DNA from: Verrucomicrobiota bacterium
Lineage (GTDB): Bacteria > Verrucomicrobiota > Verrucomicrobiia > Opitutales > Opitutaceae
Assembly (NCBI GenBank): GCA_023457715.1
Contig: JAEWKR010000107.1
Coordinates: forward strand, 62,001-126,000
Direction of reading: 5' to 3'
DNA: 64,000 nucleotides
The notes beneath the pieces were generated by a model. That model was not told the DNA's origin and did not search any database. It saw only the letters and a program-made list of their open reading frames with translations. Within the stretch, counting starts at the first letter, position 1. Each line of letters starts with the position of its first letter. Position numbers and translations under genes: made by a program. Positions 1 through 9,293 of this stretch are shown here, piece by piece.

Positions 1-76
1 GGACCCCAAGCAAGGCGGTGAGGGCGGCCAGCACGATGAACAGAGCCAGGCCGAGAATGCGGGGCAGGGGGTTCAT
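1..76 (-). CDS. N-terminal fragment of a membrane or exported protein (cut by window edge)
   Basis: An ATG at 76 on the minus strand opens a frame that runs off the window after 25 codons. The visible residues begin MNPLPRILGLAL and are strongly hydrophobic with one early Arg, as expected of a signal peptide or a first membrane segment. It is divergent from metG, and the 108 bp between them would hold both promoters. No family can be named from so short a piece. Confidence 0.4.
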   Translation of the reverse strand, partial: MNPLPRILGLALFIVLAALTALLGV

Positions 77-184
77 CGCGCGGCCCGAAGCGTGGGGCAG
101 CGGCCACCGCGCGTCAATGGGCGGCGAGGATTGGGCGGACGCTGGACATTCCCTGGGGCCGCCGCTTTCTTGGCAGGCTTGCTC

Positions 185-1765
185 ATGAAGTCCTTCTATA
201 TCACGACGGCCATCGACTACGTGAACGGTTCGCCGCACCTGGGACATGCGTATGAAAAGGTGCTGACCGATGTGATCGCGCGCTTCCGGCGTCAGATGGG
301 CGACAAGGTGCATTTCCTCACCGGCACCGATGAGCATGGCCAGAAGGTGCAGGCGAGTGCGCGGAAACTCGGGGTGGCGCCGCAGGCGTACGCGGACCAG
401 GTGAGCGCCGAGTTCCGCGAGATGCTCAAGCGCCTCGACATCTCCAACGACGATTTCATCCGCACGACGGAAGAACGACACCAGCGCGTCGTACGATCGG
501 TGCTCCAGCAGCTGTTCGATAAAGGCGAGATCTACCAGGCCGAGTATCGCGGCTTCTATTCGACCCGGCAGGAACAGTTTCTGCAGGAGAAGGACCGGTT
601 GCCCGATGGCAGCTGGCCGGAACTCTTCGGGGAGGTGACGGAAATCACCGAGTCGAACTACTTCTTCAAGCTGCGCAATTACCAGGAATGGCTGATCGAT
701 TTCCTCACGAAGAACGAAGGTTTTGTCTTTCCGAAGTACCGGCAGAAACAGGTGCTCGAGTTTCTCAAGGAACCGCTCAACGACCTCTGCATCTCGCGCC
801 CGCGCGAACGGTTGGAGTGGGGGATCTCGCTGCCGTTCGACGAGAAATACGTGACCTACGTCTGGTTCGACGCGCTGCTGAATTATTACTCGGCTGTGGC
901 GGATCTGCCGGGCGTCTGGCCGGCGACCTACCACGTGATCGGCAAGGATATCCTGGTCCCGCCGCACGCCGTGTACTGGCCCATCATGCTGCATGCCGCA
1001 GGCATTCCCCTCCCCGAAGGCATCATCGCGCATGGCTGGTGGCTGCAGAGCGGTGCGAAGATGTCCAAGAGTACGGGCAATGCGCTGAATCCGCTGTCGC
1101 TGGTGGACGAGTTCGGCGCCGACGCCTTCCGGTATTTCCTGATCCGCGAAATGAACGTCGGCCAGGACAGCGACTTCACGCGCGAGCAGTTCCTTGTGCG
1201 CTACAACAGCGAACTCGCGAACAACCTGGGCAACCTGGTGAACCGCACGCTCAACATGACCACGCGCTTCACCGCTGGCGTGGTGCCCGCGCCCGACGCG
1301 GCGGAGGACCTGGAGCGCGGGTTGCAGGAACTCTGGGCCAGGACGCGCGACGAGGTGGTCACGCTTTGCGAAGGGTTCCAGTTCCACACTGCCCTGGAGC
1401 GCGCGATGGCTTTCCTGACCGAGACCAACGCCTACGTGGAGAAGCGCGCGCCGTGGAAGCTCGGCAAGTCCGCTGAGGCGGTGGACCAGGCCCGGTTACG
1501 GACCGCACTCGCGACCATGGCGGAGGCGTTGCGGCTTGCCGTCGCACTGATCCAGCACGTCACGCCCTCGACGACCCGCAAGATCAACGCCGTGCTGGGC
1601 TATGGGCCCGGACCGGTGTGGCGGGATGAACTCGAATGGGGAACCCGGCTTACGGGATCGAAGGTCGAACCCGCGCTGGTGCTGTTCCCGCGTCCGGCGC
1701 CCCCGGCCGCGGCGGACACGCCCAAGCCCCAATCGTCACCCCGGCAGAAGCCCGCCAAATCCTGA
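185..1765 (+). CDS. metG: Methionyl-tRNA synthetase, short form
   Basis: Charges tRNA-Met with methionine in the cytoplasm (class I aminoacyl-tRNA synthetase). The HIGH-type signature is SPHLGH near residues 16-21, and the KMSKS loop is at about residues 292-296. The connective-peptide zinc knuckle is not visible: the stretch GFYSTRQEQF stands where other families carry CxxC pairs, as in the zinc-free class. The protein is 526 aa and ends soon after the anticodon-binding helical domain, with no C-terminal EMAP/tRNA-binding domain. The ATG at 185 was chosen because conserved sequence (KSFYITTAIDY) starts right after it. An in-frame ATG at 92 would add 31 unconserved residues. menF follows after 41 bp and may be cotranscribed. 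Confidence 0.95.
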   Translation: MKSFYITTAIDYVNGSPHLGHAYEKVLTDVIARFRRQMGDKVHFLTGTDEHGQKVQASARKLGVAPQAYADQVSAEFREMLKRLDISNDDFIRTTEERHQRVVRSVLQQLFDKGEIYQAEYRGFYSTRQEQFLQEKDRLPDGSWPELFGEVTEITESNYFFKLRNYQEWLIDFLTKNEGFVFPKYRQKQVLEFLKEPLNDLCISRPRERLEWGISLPFDEKYVTYVWFDALLNYYSAVADLPGVWPATYHVIGKDILVPPHAVYWPIMLHAAGIPLPEGIIAHGWWLQSGAKMSKSTGNALNPLSLVDEFGADAFRYFLIREMNVGQDSDFTREQFLVRYNSELANNLGNLVNRTLNMTTRFTAGVVPAPDAAEDLERGLQELWARTRDEVVTLCEGFQFHTALERAMAFLTETNAYVEKRAPWKLGKSAEAVDQARLRTALATMAEALRLAVALIQHVTPSTTRKINAVLGYGPGPVWRDELEWGTRLTGSKVEPALVLFPRPAPPAAADTPKPQSSPRQKPAKS

Positions 1766-1806
1766 GCGTCGGCCGTGCCGGTGCCCGTTGGAGCAGCCCG
1801 CAGCCC

Positions 1807-3246
1807 ATGACCATCCTGCCTCTGAATCCGGCCGACAATGCTTCGCCGGACGCGCTGGCCGCGTTTCTGCGCGAGTGCCAGGCCGCAGCGGTGCGCGCGG
1901 GGCGGCCGCGTCTGGTGAGCATCTCCGTCGCCGTACCGGCGCTGGATCCACTCGCCGTGCTCGAATCGATCTTCGAACCGGCCGAACCGCATTTCTACGT
2001 CGAGCGTCCGAGTGCGACCACGGCGATTGCCGGCGCGGAGGTCGCCCTCGCTTTTGAAGCCACCGGTCCGGACCGTTTCGCCGCGGTCCAGGCCTGGGTG
2101 CGGGGAGTGCTTGATGACGCGATCGCCGTGGGCGATGTGCAGGCCCCGTTCGGCGGCCCGCATTTTTTCGGCGCGTTCGCCTTTGCCGCGGCGACGGAGC
2201 CGGGCGAGCCGTTCCCCGCGGCGTTTGTCTTCGTGCCGCGCTGGCAGGTGGGGCTCGCGGGTGCCACCACGACCGCGGTGGCGAATCTGGTCGTGACTCC
2301 CGACGCTCCGCTCGAACCGCTGGTCGAGCGCGTCTGGCGCGCGCACCGGAAATTCCGCAATTTCGATTATGGCGCGGGCCGCGATCCGACGGCCGGGGCG
2401 GACGGCTCTCGTCCGGTCGATGCGACGGAGGGTGTCACGCGCCGTGAAGTGGGGGATTATCGGGGCGCCGTGCGCGCCGCGCTCGCGGACATCGCCGTCG
2501 GGGAGCTTCGTAAGGTGGTGCTGGCGCGGGCGCAGGAGATCGTCGCGCCGCGCGGTTTCCATCCCCTCAGGATGCTGAACGGACTGCGCGAGCGGTTTCC
2601 GGATTGCTACGCCTTTTCCGTCTCGCGCGGCGCCGCGACGAGCTTCATCGGCGCCTCGCCCGAGCGGCTGGTCCGCGTGAATGCCGGCCGGCTGGAGACG
2701 GAAGCGCTGGCGGGTTCGGCGCCCCGCGGGGCCAGCGCCACCGACGACGCGGCGATGGCGGCCGCGCTCTTGCGCAGCGACAAGGACCTGAGGGAGCAGC
2801 GCGAGGTGCTCGAGGACATCATCGCCCGTCTCGAAAGGCTCGGGTGCTCACCGACGTACACGCCTGTGCCGCAGGTCCGACGGCTCGCGAATGTGCAGCA
2901 CCTGCTGACGAGCATCAGTGCGCCCCTGCCACCCGGGCTTGGCCTCCTGGAGGTGGTCGGTGCCATGCATCCGACCCCCGCGGTTGGCGGGCAACCGCGC
3001 GAAGCGGCGCTGCCGCGTATCCGGACCTTGGAGGGGTTTCCGCGGGGCCTGTACGCCGGGGCGCTGGGGTGGATCAATGCGCGCGGCGACGGAGAGTTTT
3101 TCGTGGGCATCCGTTCGGCCCTCGTTTCGGGACCGCAGGCGCGGGTGTATGCCGGGGCCGGAATTGTCGCGGGGTCCGACCCGGAAAAGGAGTTTGCGGA
3201 AACCGAGTTGAAGTTTAGAGCCATGCTCGATGCGTTTCGGATCTAG
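1807..3246 (+). CDS. menF: Isochorismate synthase (menaquinone pathway)
   Basis: Converts chorismate to isochorismate, the first committed step of menaquinone synthesis. The C-terminal half carries the chorismate-binding fold: KVVLARAQ, then FIGASPERLV, a GSAPRG segment, HPTPAVGG, and the closing GAGIVAGSDPEKE. The length (479 aa) fits MenF/EntC/DhbC proteins. MenF is preferred over the siderophore or salicylate enzymes because menD lies just downstream. The ATG at 1807 was chosen because the longer open frame would overlap metG. The 3' end overlaps the next gene by 17 bp, suggesting translational coupling. Confidence 0.9.
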   Translation: MTILPLNPADNASPDALAAFLRECQAAAVRAGRPRLVSISVAVPALDPLAVLESIFEPAEPHFYVERPSATTAIAGAEVALAFEATGPDRFAAVQAWVRGVLDDAIAVGDVQAPFGGPHFFGAFAFAAATEPGEPFPAAFVFVPRWQVGLAGATTTAVANLVVTPDAPLEPLVERVWRAHRKFRNFDYGAGRDPTAGADGSRPVDATEGVTRREVGDYRGAVRAALADIAVGELRKVVLARAQEIVAPRGFHPLRMLNGLRERFPDCYAFSVSRGAATSFIGASPERLVRVNAGRLETEALAGSAPRGASATDDAAMAAALLRSDKDLREQREVLEDIIARLERLGCSPTYTPVPQVRRLANVQHLLTSISAPLPPGLGLLEVVGAMHPTPAVGGQPREAALPRIRTLEGFPRGLYAGALGWINARGDGEFFVGIRSALVSGPQARVYAGAGIVAGSDPEKEFAETELKFRAMLDAFRI

Positions 3247-4027
3247 CAAGCGTACCTGGCGGCTGGCCGCCCTGTGGGCGGCCATGGGCCTGGGCCTGCT
3301 GGGCCTGGTCAGCGGTTTGCAAAGCCAGGATGCGGCCGCGCCCACGGAGCCGCCGGCGCTGCTCTGGGATGCCACCGAGAAGGTGCTGAAATCGCTGCCG
3401 GGAGAGCACGCGGCGGAGTTTCAGTTCACCGTCACCAACGTCTCCGACCGGGTCGTGAGCATCACCCAGCTCATGCCGACCTGTGGATGCACCGTGGCGG
3501 AAATGCCCGCGTCACCCTGGGTGTTGGAACCGGGAGCGACCGGAACCTTCGCCGGCACCATCGACTTCAAGGGCAAGTCGGGGCTGGTGAAAAAAGCCAT
3601 CCACGTCACCTCCACGGCCGGCGTCCAGACGCTGATGATCGGCGTGGAGGTCGCGCAGATGAACGACGAGGAGCGGCGGCGCAACCAGGAGCTCGCGCAG
3701 GCCAACCGCCAGGTCGTCTTTCAGGGCGACTGCGCCAAGTGCCATTTGACGCCGGCGGTCGGCAAGACCGGTGGCGCCTTGTTCATGGCCGCCTGCGGGG
3801 TCTGCCACATCACGGAACATCGTTCGAGCATCGTGCCGGACCTGCTCGTGGCCAGGACGCCGCGGGATGCGGATTACTGGCGCAAGTGGATCGCCGAGGG
3901 GAAGGAAGGCACCTTGATGCCCGCCTGGTCCAAGCGTCATGGCGGGCCGTTGACGGACGAAGAGATCGATTCGCTCGTCACGTTCGCGCTCGATTCGCTG
4001 CCGACCGCGCCGCGCGGGGAAAACTGA
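3230..4027 (+). CDS. Exported DUF1573 - cytochrome c fusion protein
   Basis: 265 aa. After a basic start and a hydrophobic segment (about residues 11-30, signal peptide or anchor) comes a DUF1573 Ig-like domain (about 45-145; TPTCGCT-type motif seen as MPTCGCTVAEMP). A c-type cytochrome domain follows with two CxxCH haem motifs about 23 residues apart (CAKCH, then CGVCH) and a distal methionine in TLMPAW. It should act outside the cytoplasmic membrane in electron transfer. It starts inside menF and ends 4 bp before menD, so it is embedded in the menaquinone operon. The substrate or partner is unknown. Two CxxCH motifs in so short a domain is unusual for a mono-haem class I cytochrome. Confidence 0.75.
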   Translation: MRFGSSKRTWRLAALWAAMGLGLLGLVSGLQSQDAAAPTEPPALLWDATEKVLKSLPGEHAAEFQFTVTNVSDRVVSITQLMPTCGCTVAEMPASPWVLEPGATGTFAGTIDFKGKSGLVKKAIHVTSTAGVQTLMIGVEVAQMNDEERRRNQELAQANRQVVFQGDCAKCHLTPAVGKTGGALFMAACGVCHITEHRSSIVPDLLVARTPRDADYWRKWIAEGKEGTLMPAWSKRHGGPLTDEEIDSLVTFALDSLPTAPRGEN

Positions 4028-4031
4028 CGCC

Positions 4032-5804
4032 GTGCTTCCGTCCCTCGATCTTCGCCATGCCAACTCGCTCTGGGCCGGCGTGCTGGTGGAAACCCTCGCG
4101 CGCTGCGGCATCCGGCACGCCGTCATTTCCCCCGGCTCGCGCTCCACTCCGTTGACCCTGGCCCTCGCCCGTCACGACGGGATTCGGTCGATCCCTGTTT
4201 TGGACGAACGTTCGGCGGGTTTCTTTGCGCTCGGTATCGCGAAGGCGACGGGCCGTGCGGTCGTGCTCCTTTGCACGAGTGGCACCGCGGCGGCGAACTA
4301 CTTTCCGGCGATTGTCGAAGCGAGTGAGAGTGCGGTGCCCCTTCTCATCCTGACCGCCGACCGGCCGCCCGAAATGCGCGCCTGCGCCTCGGGACAGACA
4401 ATCGACCAACAGAAGCTTTACGGAGGTTACGTCCGCGCGTTCCACGAGCTGGCCGTGCCGGAGTTGGCGGAGGGGAGGCTCCGTTATCTGCGCCAGACCG
4501 TGGCCCATGCGGCGACCCGGTCCGTCGCACCGATTCCGGGCCCGGTGCATCTCAACGTGCCGTTTCGGGATCCACTCGTTCCCGTCCCCGATGGCGGACT
4601 GGCCGAGACCTTTGCGCGCGGCGTCGACTGGGAACGGTTCTTCAGCGGGCTGCATGAGGGACAGACACGTCTTGGGCCTGCAGGGCCGAGCGCAGAGCCG
4701 GCTGGCTTCCATGGATCGCCGGAGGCGCACGGCGTGATCGTGGTCGGACCGAACCAGCCCGTCGACGATGCCGGGTTCGCCACGGAAGTCGGGGCGCTTG
4801 CGCGCCATCTCGGCTGGCCGGTCCTCGCGGACGGACTCACGCCCCTGCGCAATCATGCTGCCGCGGTCCCTCATCTGGTCACAACCTATGAACTGATCCT
4901 GCGCGACCCGACGCTTGCCGACCCGCTGCGCCCCGAAGTCGTGATCGCGATCGGGGAATGGCCGACCAGCAAGGTGCTGCGCAGCTGGCTCGAAGCCTCG
5001 GACGCCCAGACGTGGCTCGTAACCAACCGGCCCGACAATCGGGACGCGTTGCACGGTCGGACGCGGGTGCTGGGCACGAGCCTCTCGAGCCTGATCGCCG
5101 CCCTGCCGGCGCACGAAGGTGATCACCCGTACCAGAAGCTATGGGCGCGCCACGAGAGGGCCGCGCGAGCACGGCTGGACGCCGAACTGGAGACGCTCAC
5201 AACCCTCGCCGAGCCGCGCGTCGCGTGGATGCTCGCCCGGCATCTCCCGGCGGGGACGCCGTTGGTGGTGGGCAATTCCATGCCGATCCGCGATGTGGAG
5301 TATTTCTGGCCCCCGCACGACCGGCAGACTCGGATCCTCTGCAACCGCGGCGCCAACGGCATCGACGGCACGCTGTCGACTGCGATGGGGGTCGCCCACG
5401 GGCTGGATCGTGCGACGGTGTTGCTCACCGGCGACCTCGCTTTCCTGCATGACACGAATGGTCTGCTGCTGCGGGCGAAGAGCCGCGGCGGGTTGACCGT
5501 CGTGCTCGTCAACAATCGCGGTGGCGGGATCTTCGAACATTTGCCGGTGGCGGCGTTCGACCCGCCCTTTGAGGACTATTTTGCGACGCCGCAGGAGGTC
5601 GATTTCGGGACGCTCTGCCAGGCGCATGGCGTGGCGCACGAAAGAATCGAGGGGTGGGAGACGTTCGTTGCCCGCATTTCGACGTTGCCGGAGCGCGGCG
5701 TTCGCGTGCTGGAACTGGGGACCGACCGGAAAGCCGATGCCGCTCTCCGCAAACGTCTCCTGGCTCCCGGGCACCCCCCGGCGGCTGGATCCGCATCCCG
5801 TTAG
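4032..5804 (+). CDS. menD: SEPHCHC synthase MenD
   Basis: Thiamine-diphosphate enzyme joining 2-oxoglutarate and isochorismate to give SEPHCHC in menaquinone synthesis. Near the N-terminus are SPGSRSTPL and, further on, the CTSGTAAANYFPA segment. The ThDP-binding motif is seen as TGDLAFLHD followed by VVLVNNRGGGIFEHLP. Length is 590 aa, normal for the family. The start is a GTG at 4032, supported because the conserved N-terminal residues (HANSLWAGVLVETLA) begin within ten codons. It lies 4 bp after the DUF1573-cytochrome gene. No other men genes are in the window. Confidence 0.93.
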   Translation: MLPSLDLRHANSLWAGVLVETLARCGIRHAVISPGSRSTPLTLALARHDGIRSIPVLDERSAGFFALGIAKATGRAVVLLCTSGTAAANYFPAIVEASESAVPLLILTADRPPEMRACASGQTIDQQKLYGGYVRAFHELAVPELAEGRLRYLRQTVAHAATRSVAPIPGPVHLNVPFRDPLVPVPDGGLAETFARGVDWERFFSGLHEGQTRLGPAGPSAEPAGFHGSPEAHGVIVVGPNQPVDDAGFATEVGALARHLGWPVLADGLTPLRNHAAAVPHLVTTYELILRDPTLADPLRPEVVIAIGEWPTSKVLRSWLEASDAQTWLVTNRPDNRDALHGRTRVLGTSLSSLIAALPAHEGDHPYQKLWARHERAARARLDAELETLTTLAEPRVAWMLARHLPAGTPLVVGNSMPIRDVEYFWPPHDRQTRILCNRGANGIDGTLSTAMGVAHGLDRATVLLTGDLAFLHDTNGLLLRAKSRGGLTVVLVNNRGGGIFEHLPVAAFDPPFEDYFATPQEVDFGTLCQAHGVAHERIEGWETFVARISTLPERGVRVLELGTDRKADAALRKRLLAPGHPPAAGSASR

Positions 5805-5983
5805 CTGAACGCGGCAGCCGGCAGGCCGGCGCGGCCGGCAATGGGCTTCCCCCGCCAACGACGGACGGCGGTCCGCCTGCCCGGGAAAACCGTCGGAAAC
5901 CAGCGTCCGCTACGCAGTTGCCACCGTGTTGTAATAAATTGCTCAAGAACGGCCTTGGGAGGGCCGAAGTAGAGCCAGATCCT

Positions 5984-6328
5984 ATGCCGAAGTTTCACTC
6001 TCCCCGTTGGCTCCTCCTGCTCGCGGCGCTGGCTGTGCCGGCGTTTGCGCAATCGAAGGTCGAGCCGCCCGTACCCGTCCGCACGGTGACTCCTGAATAC
6101 CCGGAGAGCCAGCGCAAGAACGGCACCATGGGCGTCGTCGTGGTCAAATGCACCGTCGACGAGCAGGGGAACGTCGTGGAGCCCTCGGTGGAGAAATCGT
6201 CCCACGCCGACTTTGATCAACCTGCGCTGGAGGCCTTGAAGAAGTGGAAATTCAAACCCGCCCGGGTCGATGGCAGTCCGGTCGCGAAGAAGGTCTCCTT
6301 CCCCATCAAGTTCGTCTCCCACGACTAG
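5984..6328 (+). CDS. Small periplasmic TonB C-terminal domain protein
   Basis: 114 aa with a cleavable signal peptide (LLLLAALAVPAFAQ) followed directly by a TonB_C domain. The domain shows PEYPESQRKNGTMG, VVVKCTVDEQGNV and the closing FDQPALEALKKWKFKPARVDG and PVAKKVSFPIKF. There is no membrane anchor or proline-rich spacer after the signal peptide, so it is unlikely to act as a true energy transducer on its own. Free-standing TonB-C proteins of this type are common in this lineage and their function is not settled. The ATG at 5984 is the only start that gives a signal peptide. It lies 179 bp after menD. Confidence 0.8.
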   Translation: MPKFHSPRWLLLLAALAVPAFAQSKVEPPVPVRTVTPEYPESQRKNGTMGVVVVKCTVDEQGNVVEPSVEKSSHADFDQPALEALKKWKFKPARVDGSPVAKKVSFPIKFVSHD

Positions 6329-6505
6329 GCGTCGCACGTGTCGGGGTTCCTCTCGGGGCGGGGGGAGTCGCCCGCGTAAGCCGACCGGCCTGTCGGTTTC
6401 CCACGTGCTGGAGGTGGGTATGGAGCTCCCGCCGGCGCGACCGGGACGGTCTGCGGAAACCCCTTGCCGACGCATTGGTGCGGCGTCCAGACTTGGCGGC
6501 TTTGC

Positions 6506-7960
6506 ATGGCTTACGACTGGCTTAAAGGGGTGGCTGACGAGTATGACGTGATCGTCATCGGCAGCGGATTGGGCGGTCTTACCGGCGCGAACGTGCTGGC
6601 TAAGGCGGGCCATCGCGTGCTGCTGCTCGAGCATCACTACCAGTTCGGCGGGCTGGCCACCTGGTTCACCCGCAAAGGGGGCCATATCTTCGATATTTCC
6701 CTCCATGGGTTTCCCGTCGGCATGATCAAATCGTGCCGCAAGTACTGGAGCCGGGAGATCGCCGACTCGATCGTGCAGCTGAAGGACATCCGGTTCGTGA
6801 ATCCGCAGATGGATGTTTGGACCACGTTCACCCGGGAGGACTATACGCGGGTGCTCGTCGAGCAGTTCGGTCTGGAGCGGGCGCTGGTGGAGCGGTTCTA
6901 CGACCATCTGCGGTCGATGAATTTCTACGACAACAACCCCGAAACCACCGGGGAGATGCTGGAGCGGTTCTTTCCCGGGCGCGACGACGTCAAGCGACTG
7001 CTGATGGAGCCCATCGCCTACGCCAACGGCTCGACCCTCGACGACCCCGCCATCACCTACGGCATCGTCTTCTCCAATTTCATGGGGTCCGGGGTCTACA
7101 CGTTCCGCGGCGGCTCCGACCTCCTGATCGAAAAAATGTCCGCGGAACTCCGGCGCAACGGCGTGGAGTTGCGCAAGAAGGTGCTCGTGGAGCGGATCCT
7201 GGTGGAGGAGCGCGACGGGCGGAAGGTGGCCTGTGGCATTGTGGCCAAGGGCGGCCGGGTGATCCGCGCCAAGGCGGTCCTGTCGAACGCCAACATCAAG
7301 AACACGATTCTGCGGCTCGCGGGGGAGGAGAATTTCCCCGCGGACTACATCGCGGAAACGAAGGCCGTCCGCATCAATTCCAGTTCGTGCCAGGTCTATC
7401 TCGGCATCCGCAAGGGCGAGTCCATCCCGCATATCGGCGACCTGGTCTTCACCTCGGACAATCCGAAGTTCAGCAGCCATGAGCTGACCGACTTCCGCAC
7501 GACCAGCCGCACCTTCTCCGTGTACTACCCCGACACCCGTCCCGGCTCCGACCGCTACACCGTGGTCGTGTCGTTGAATGGCCAATACGGCGACTGGGCG
7601 AAACTGAGCGAGGCGGACTACGAGCGCGAAAAGGAGCGGCTGATCGAGGAGTCGCTCGTGGCGCTGGAGCGGTTCATCCCGGACGTCCGCGGCAGGATCG
7701 ACTGGCGGGAGGCGGCGACCCCGCGCACGATCGAGCGCTACACCACGCACCTGGGGGGCACCTCCTTCGGCACGAAGTTCGAGGGCTTGAAGGTTTCGAT
7801 GGATCTGCCGGCGAAGCTTCCCGGCCTGTACCACGCCGGCTCGGTCGGGATCATCATGTCGGGCTGGCTGGGCACGATCAATTATGGGGTCATTGTCGCC
7901 AACCAGATCGACAAGGCGCTGTTCGAACAGAAACGCACCGCCGCTGCTTCCGCCCCGTAG
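6506..7960 (+). CDS. CrtI-like FAD-dependent oxidoreductase (phytoene desaturase superfamily)
   Basis: 484 aa. The N-terminal Rossmann dinucleotide motif is VIVIGSGLGGLTGAN, followed by the second FAD contact LLLEHHYQFGG. The C-terminal GLYHAGSV and SGWLGTINYG segment resembles the family's FAD-closing region. Members desaturate, isomerise or saturate carotenoids, retinol or other polyene chains. The carotenoid phytoene synthase is absent here. Instead the gene heads a run of acyl-chain genes (dehydratase, enoyl reductase, OleA, OleB), which suggests an acyl or hydrocarbon substrate; that is inference. The ATG at 6506 is preferred over one at 6464. It is separated from the next gene by 66 bp containing a REP-like palindrome. 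Confidence 0.8.
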   Translation: MAYDWLKGVADEYDVIVIGSGLGGLTGANVLAKAGHRVLLLEHHYQFGGLATWFTRKGGHIFDISLHGFPVGMIKSCRKYWSREIADSIVQLKDIRFVNPQMDVWTTFTREDYTRVLVEQFGLERALVERFYDHLRSMNFYDNNPETTGEMLERFFPGRDDVKRLLMEPIAYANGSTLDDPAITYGIVFSNFMGSGVYTFRGGSDLLIEKMSAELRRNGVELRKKVLVERILVEERDGRKVACGIVAKGGRVIRAKAVLSNANIKNTILRLAGEENFPADYIAETKAVRINSSSCQVYLGIRKGESIPHIGDLVFTSDNPKFSSHELTDFRTTSRTFSVYYPDTRPGSDRYTVVVSLNGQYGDWAKLSEADYEREKERLIEESLVALERFIPDVRGRIDWREAATPRTIERYTTHLGGTSFGTKFEGLKVSMDLPAKLPGLYHAGSVGIIMSGWLGTINYGVIVANQIDKALFEQKRTAAASAP

Positions 7961-7962
7961 CG

Positions 7963-7976
7963 CCGGCTTTAGCCGG
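7963..7976. repeat. REP-like palindrome CCGGCTTTAGCCGG
   Basis: A short perfect palindrome lies just after the oxidoreductase stop codon. The same core and flank (GGATACC on one side, CGCTAC on the other, read on the minus strand) recur at 49189-49202 and, with fewer flanking matches, at 14728-14741. It is an intergenic interspersed element rather than a conventional terminator, because no T-tract follows. Confidence 0.55.
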
Positions 7977-8026
7977 TATCCCGCCCTCGCGCCCCCTCCG
8001 CACCGCAGAACTCCGTCCCTTCATCC

Positions 8027-8473
8027 ATGACTCCCGTCACCGACCTCATCCCGCATCGGCCGCCCTTCCTCTTCATCGACGAAATTGTGAGCGAGTCGCC
8101 GGAAGGTCTCGTGGCGCGCCGGCGGTGGCGGGCGGACGAGGACTTTTACCGTGGTCACTACCCCGGGGCGCCCATCACACCGGGCGTCCTGTTGTGTGAG
8201 GCCGTGTTCCAGGCCGCGGCGTGTTTCATGGCGCTCAAGGCGCGGGCGGCGGGCGCGCAGCCGGGCGAGGGGGTGCCGCTGATCGCCAAGGTGAGCGACG
8301 TGCGGTTCCGGACGCCGGTGTATCCGGGCGACGAGGTGACGATCGAGGTGAAGCAGAAGGATGCGATGGGTGGCTTCACCATGATGTCCGGCGCGATGAA
8401 GAAGGCCGACGGCACGCGCGCGATGAACGTCGATTTTTCCGTCGCCTGGAAGACACCCCAGGGCGCAGCCTGA
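8027..8473 (+). CDS. FabZ-like 3-hydroxyacyl-ACP dehydratase
   Basis: 148 aa hot-dog-fold protein. The family motif HRPPFLFID is at residues 10-18. The catalytic pair sits in GHYPGAPITPGVLLCEA, with His44 and Glu59 at FabZ spacing. It should dehydrate 3-hydroxyacyl-ACP (or CoA) to the trans-2-enoyl form. It lies 17 bp before the enoyl reductase that would take its product. A housekeeping FabZ usually sits with lpx genes; this location beside fabI, oleA and oleB suggests a pathway-dedicated copy, which is inference. Confidence 0.85.
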   Translation: MTPVTDLIPHRPPFLFIDEIVSESPEGLVARRRWRADEDFYRGHYPGAPITPGVLLCEAVFQAAACFMALKARAAGAQPGEGVPLIAKVSDVRFRTPVYPGDEVTIEVKQKDAMGGFTMMSGAMKKADGTRAMNVDFSVAWKTPQGAA

Positions 8474-8477
8474 TCCC

Positions 8478-9293
8478 ATGGCCGATTTTCTCCAGCTGGG
8501 CGGACGGACCTATGTCGTCTTTGGGGTGGCGAACCGCAAGAGCGTCGCGTGGGCCATCGCGCGGTCCCTGGAGGAGCAGGGCGCGCGGGTGGTGTACAGC
8601 GTGCGCTCGGACGCCCGGCGGAAATCGCTGGCCACGCTGCTCGCCGGGAAGCCGGTGCTGGTGTGCGATGTGGAGCAGGAGGGAGCTGCCGAGCGACTTG
8701 CCGCCGAGGTGGCAGGTCTGGGCCTCGGAGCGCTGGACGGGTTGGTGCACTCGATCGCGTTCGCGAATTACAGTGGCGGCTGGAAGCCCTTCCATGAAAC
8801 GGTGCGGGCGGATTTCCTGCAGGCCACGGCCGTGTCGGCCTACTCGCTGGTCGAGGTGGCCCGCGCCTTCAAACCGCTGCTCAAACGGGACGCCGCCGTG
8901 GTCACGATCGGCATTTCGTCGCTGCTGGTGACGCCGGACAACTACGGTTACATGGGGCCGATCAAGGCGGCGCTCGAATCCGCCACGCGCTTCCTCGCCA
9001 AGTCTTTCAGTGCCGACACCGCGATCCGGTTCAACGTGGTCGGCGCCGGGCCGCTGAAGACCAGCGCGTCAGCGGGCATTCCGGGCTACATCGAAAGCTA
9101 CCTTTACGCGGAGAAGCTGACGTTCCGCAAAAAAAACCTGGAGACGCAGGAGGTGGCCGACGCCGCGCTCTTTCTCCTCAGTCCTCGCAGCAGCGGCGTC
9201 AACGGCACGACCCTGGTGGTCGACGCCGGGCTCGGGTCCAATTACTTCGACCAGGAGATCATCCGCCTGGCGATGCGTCCGGAGGCCCGATGA
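8478..9293 (+). CDS. fabI: Enoyl-ACP reductase (FabI-type SDR)
   Basis: 271 aa short-chain dehydrogenase of the FabI class. The nucleotide motif is VVFGVANRKSVAWAIA. The catalytic tyrosine and lysine are Y156 and K163 in YGYMGPIK, the same numbering as E. coli FabI. It reduces enoyl-ACP with NADH or NADPH. Its start follows the FabZ-like gene by a few bases and its stop overlaps the oleA start in an ATGA, so translation is probably coupled. It could be the cell's main FabI or a pathway copy. The alternative of an OleD-like SDR is disfavoured by the Y-x6-K spacing, which is FabI-specific. Confidence 0.88.
   Translation: MADFLQLGGRTYVVFGVANRKSVAWAIARSLEEQGARVVYSVRSDARRKSLATLLAGKPVLVCDVEQEGAAERLAAEVAGLGLGALDGLVHSIAFANYSGGWKPFHETVRADFLQATAVSAYSLVEVARAFKPLLKRDAAVVTIGISSLLVTPDNYGYMGPIKAALESATRFLAKSFSADTAIRFNVVGAGPLKTSASAGIPGYIESYLYAEKLTFRKKNLETQEVADAALFLLSPRSSGVNGTTLVVDAGLGSNYFDQEIIRLAMRPEAR

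Noticed and set aside
5801..7834. A 677-aa open frame antisense to the CrtI-like gene
   Set aside because: Low-complexity Arg/His/Asp-rich translation typical of a GC-rich shadow frame; the plus-strand gene has clear FAD motifs.
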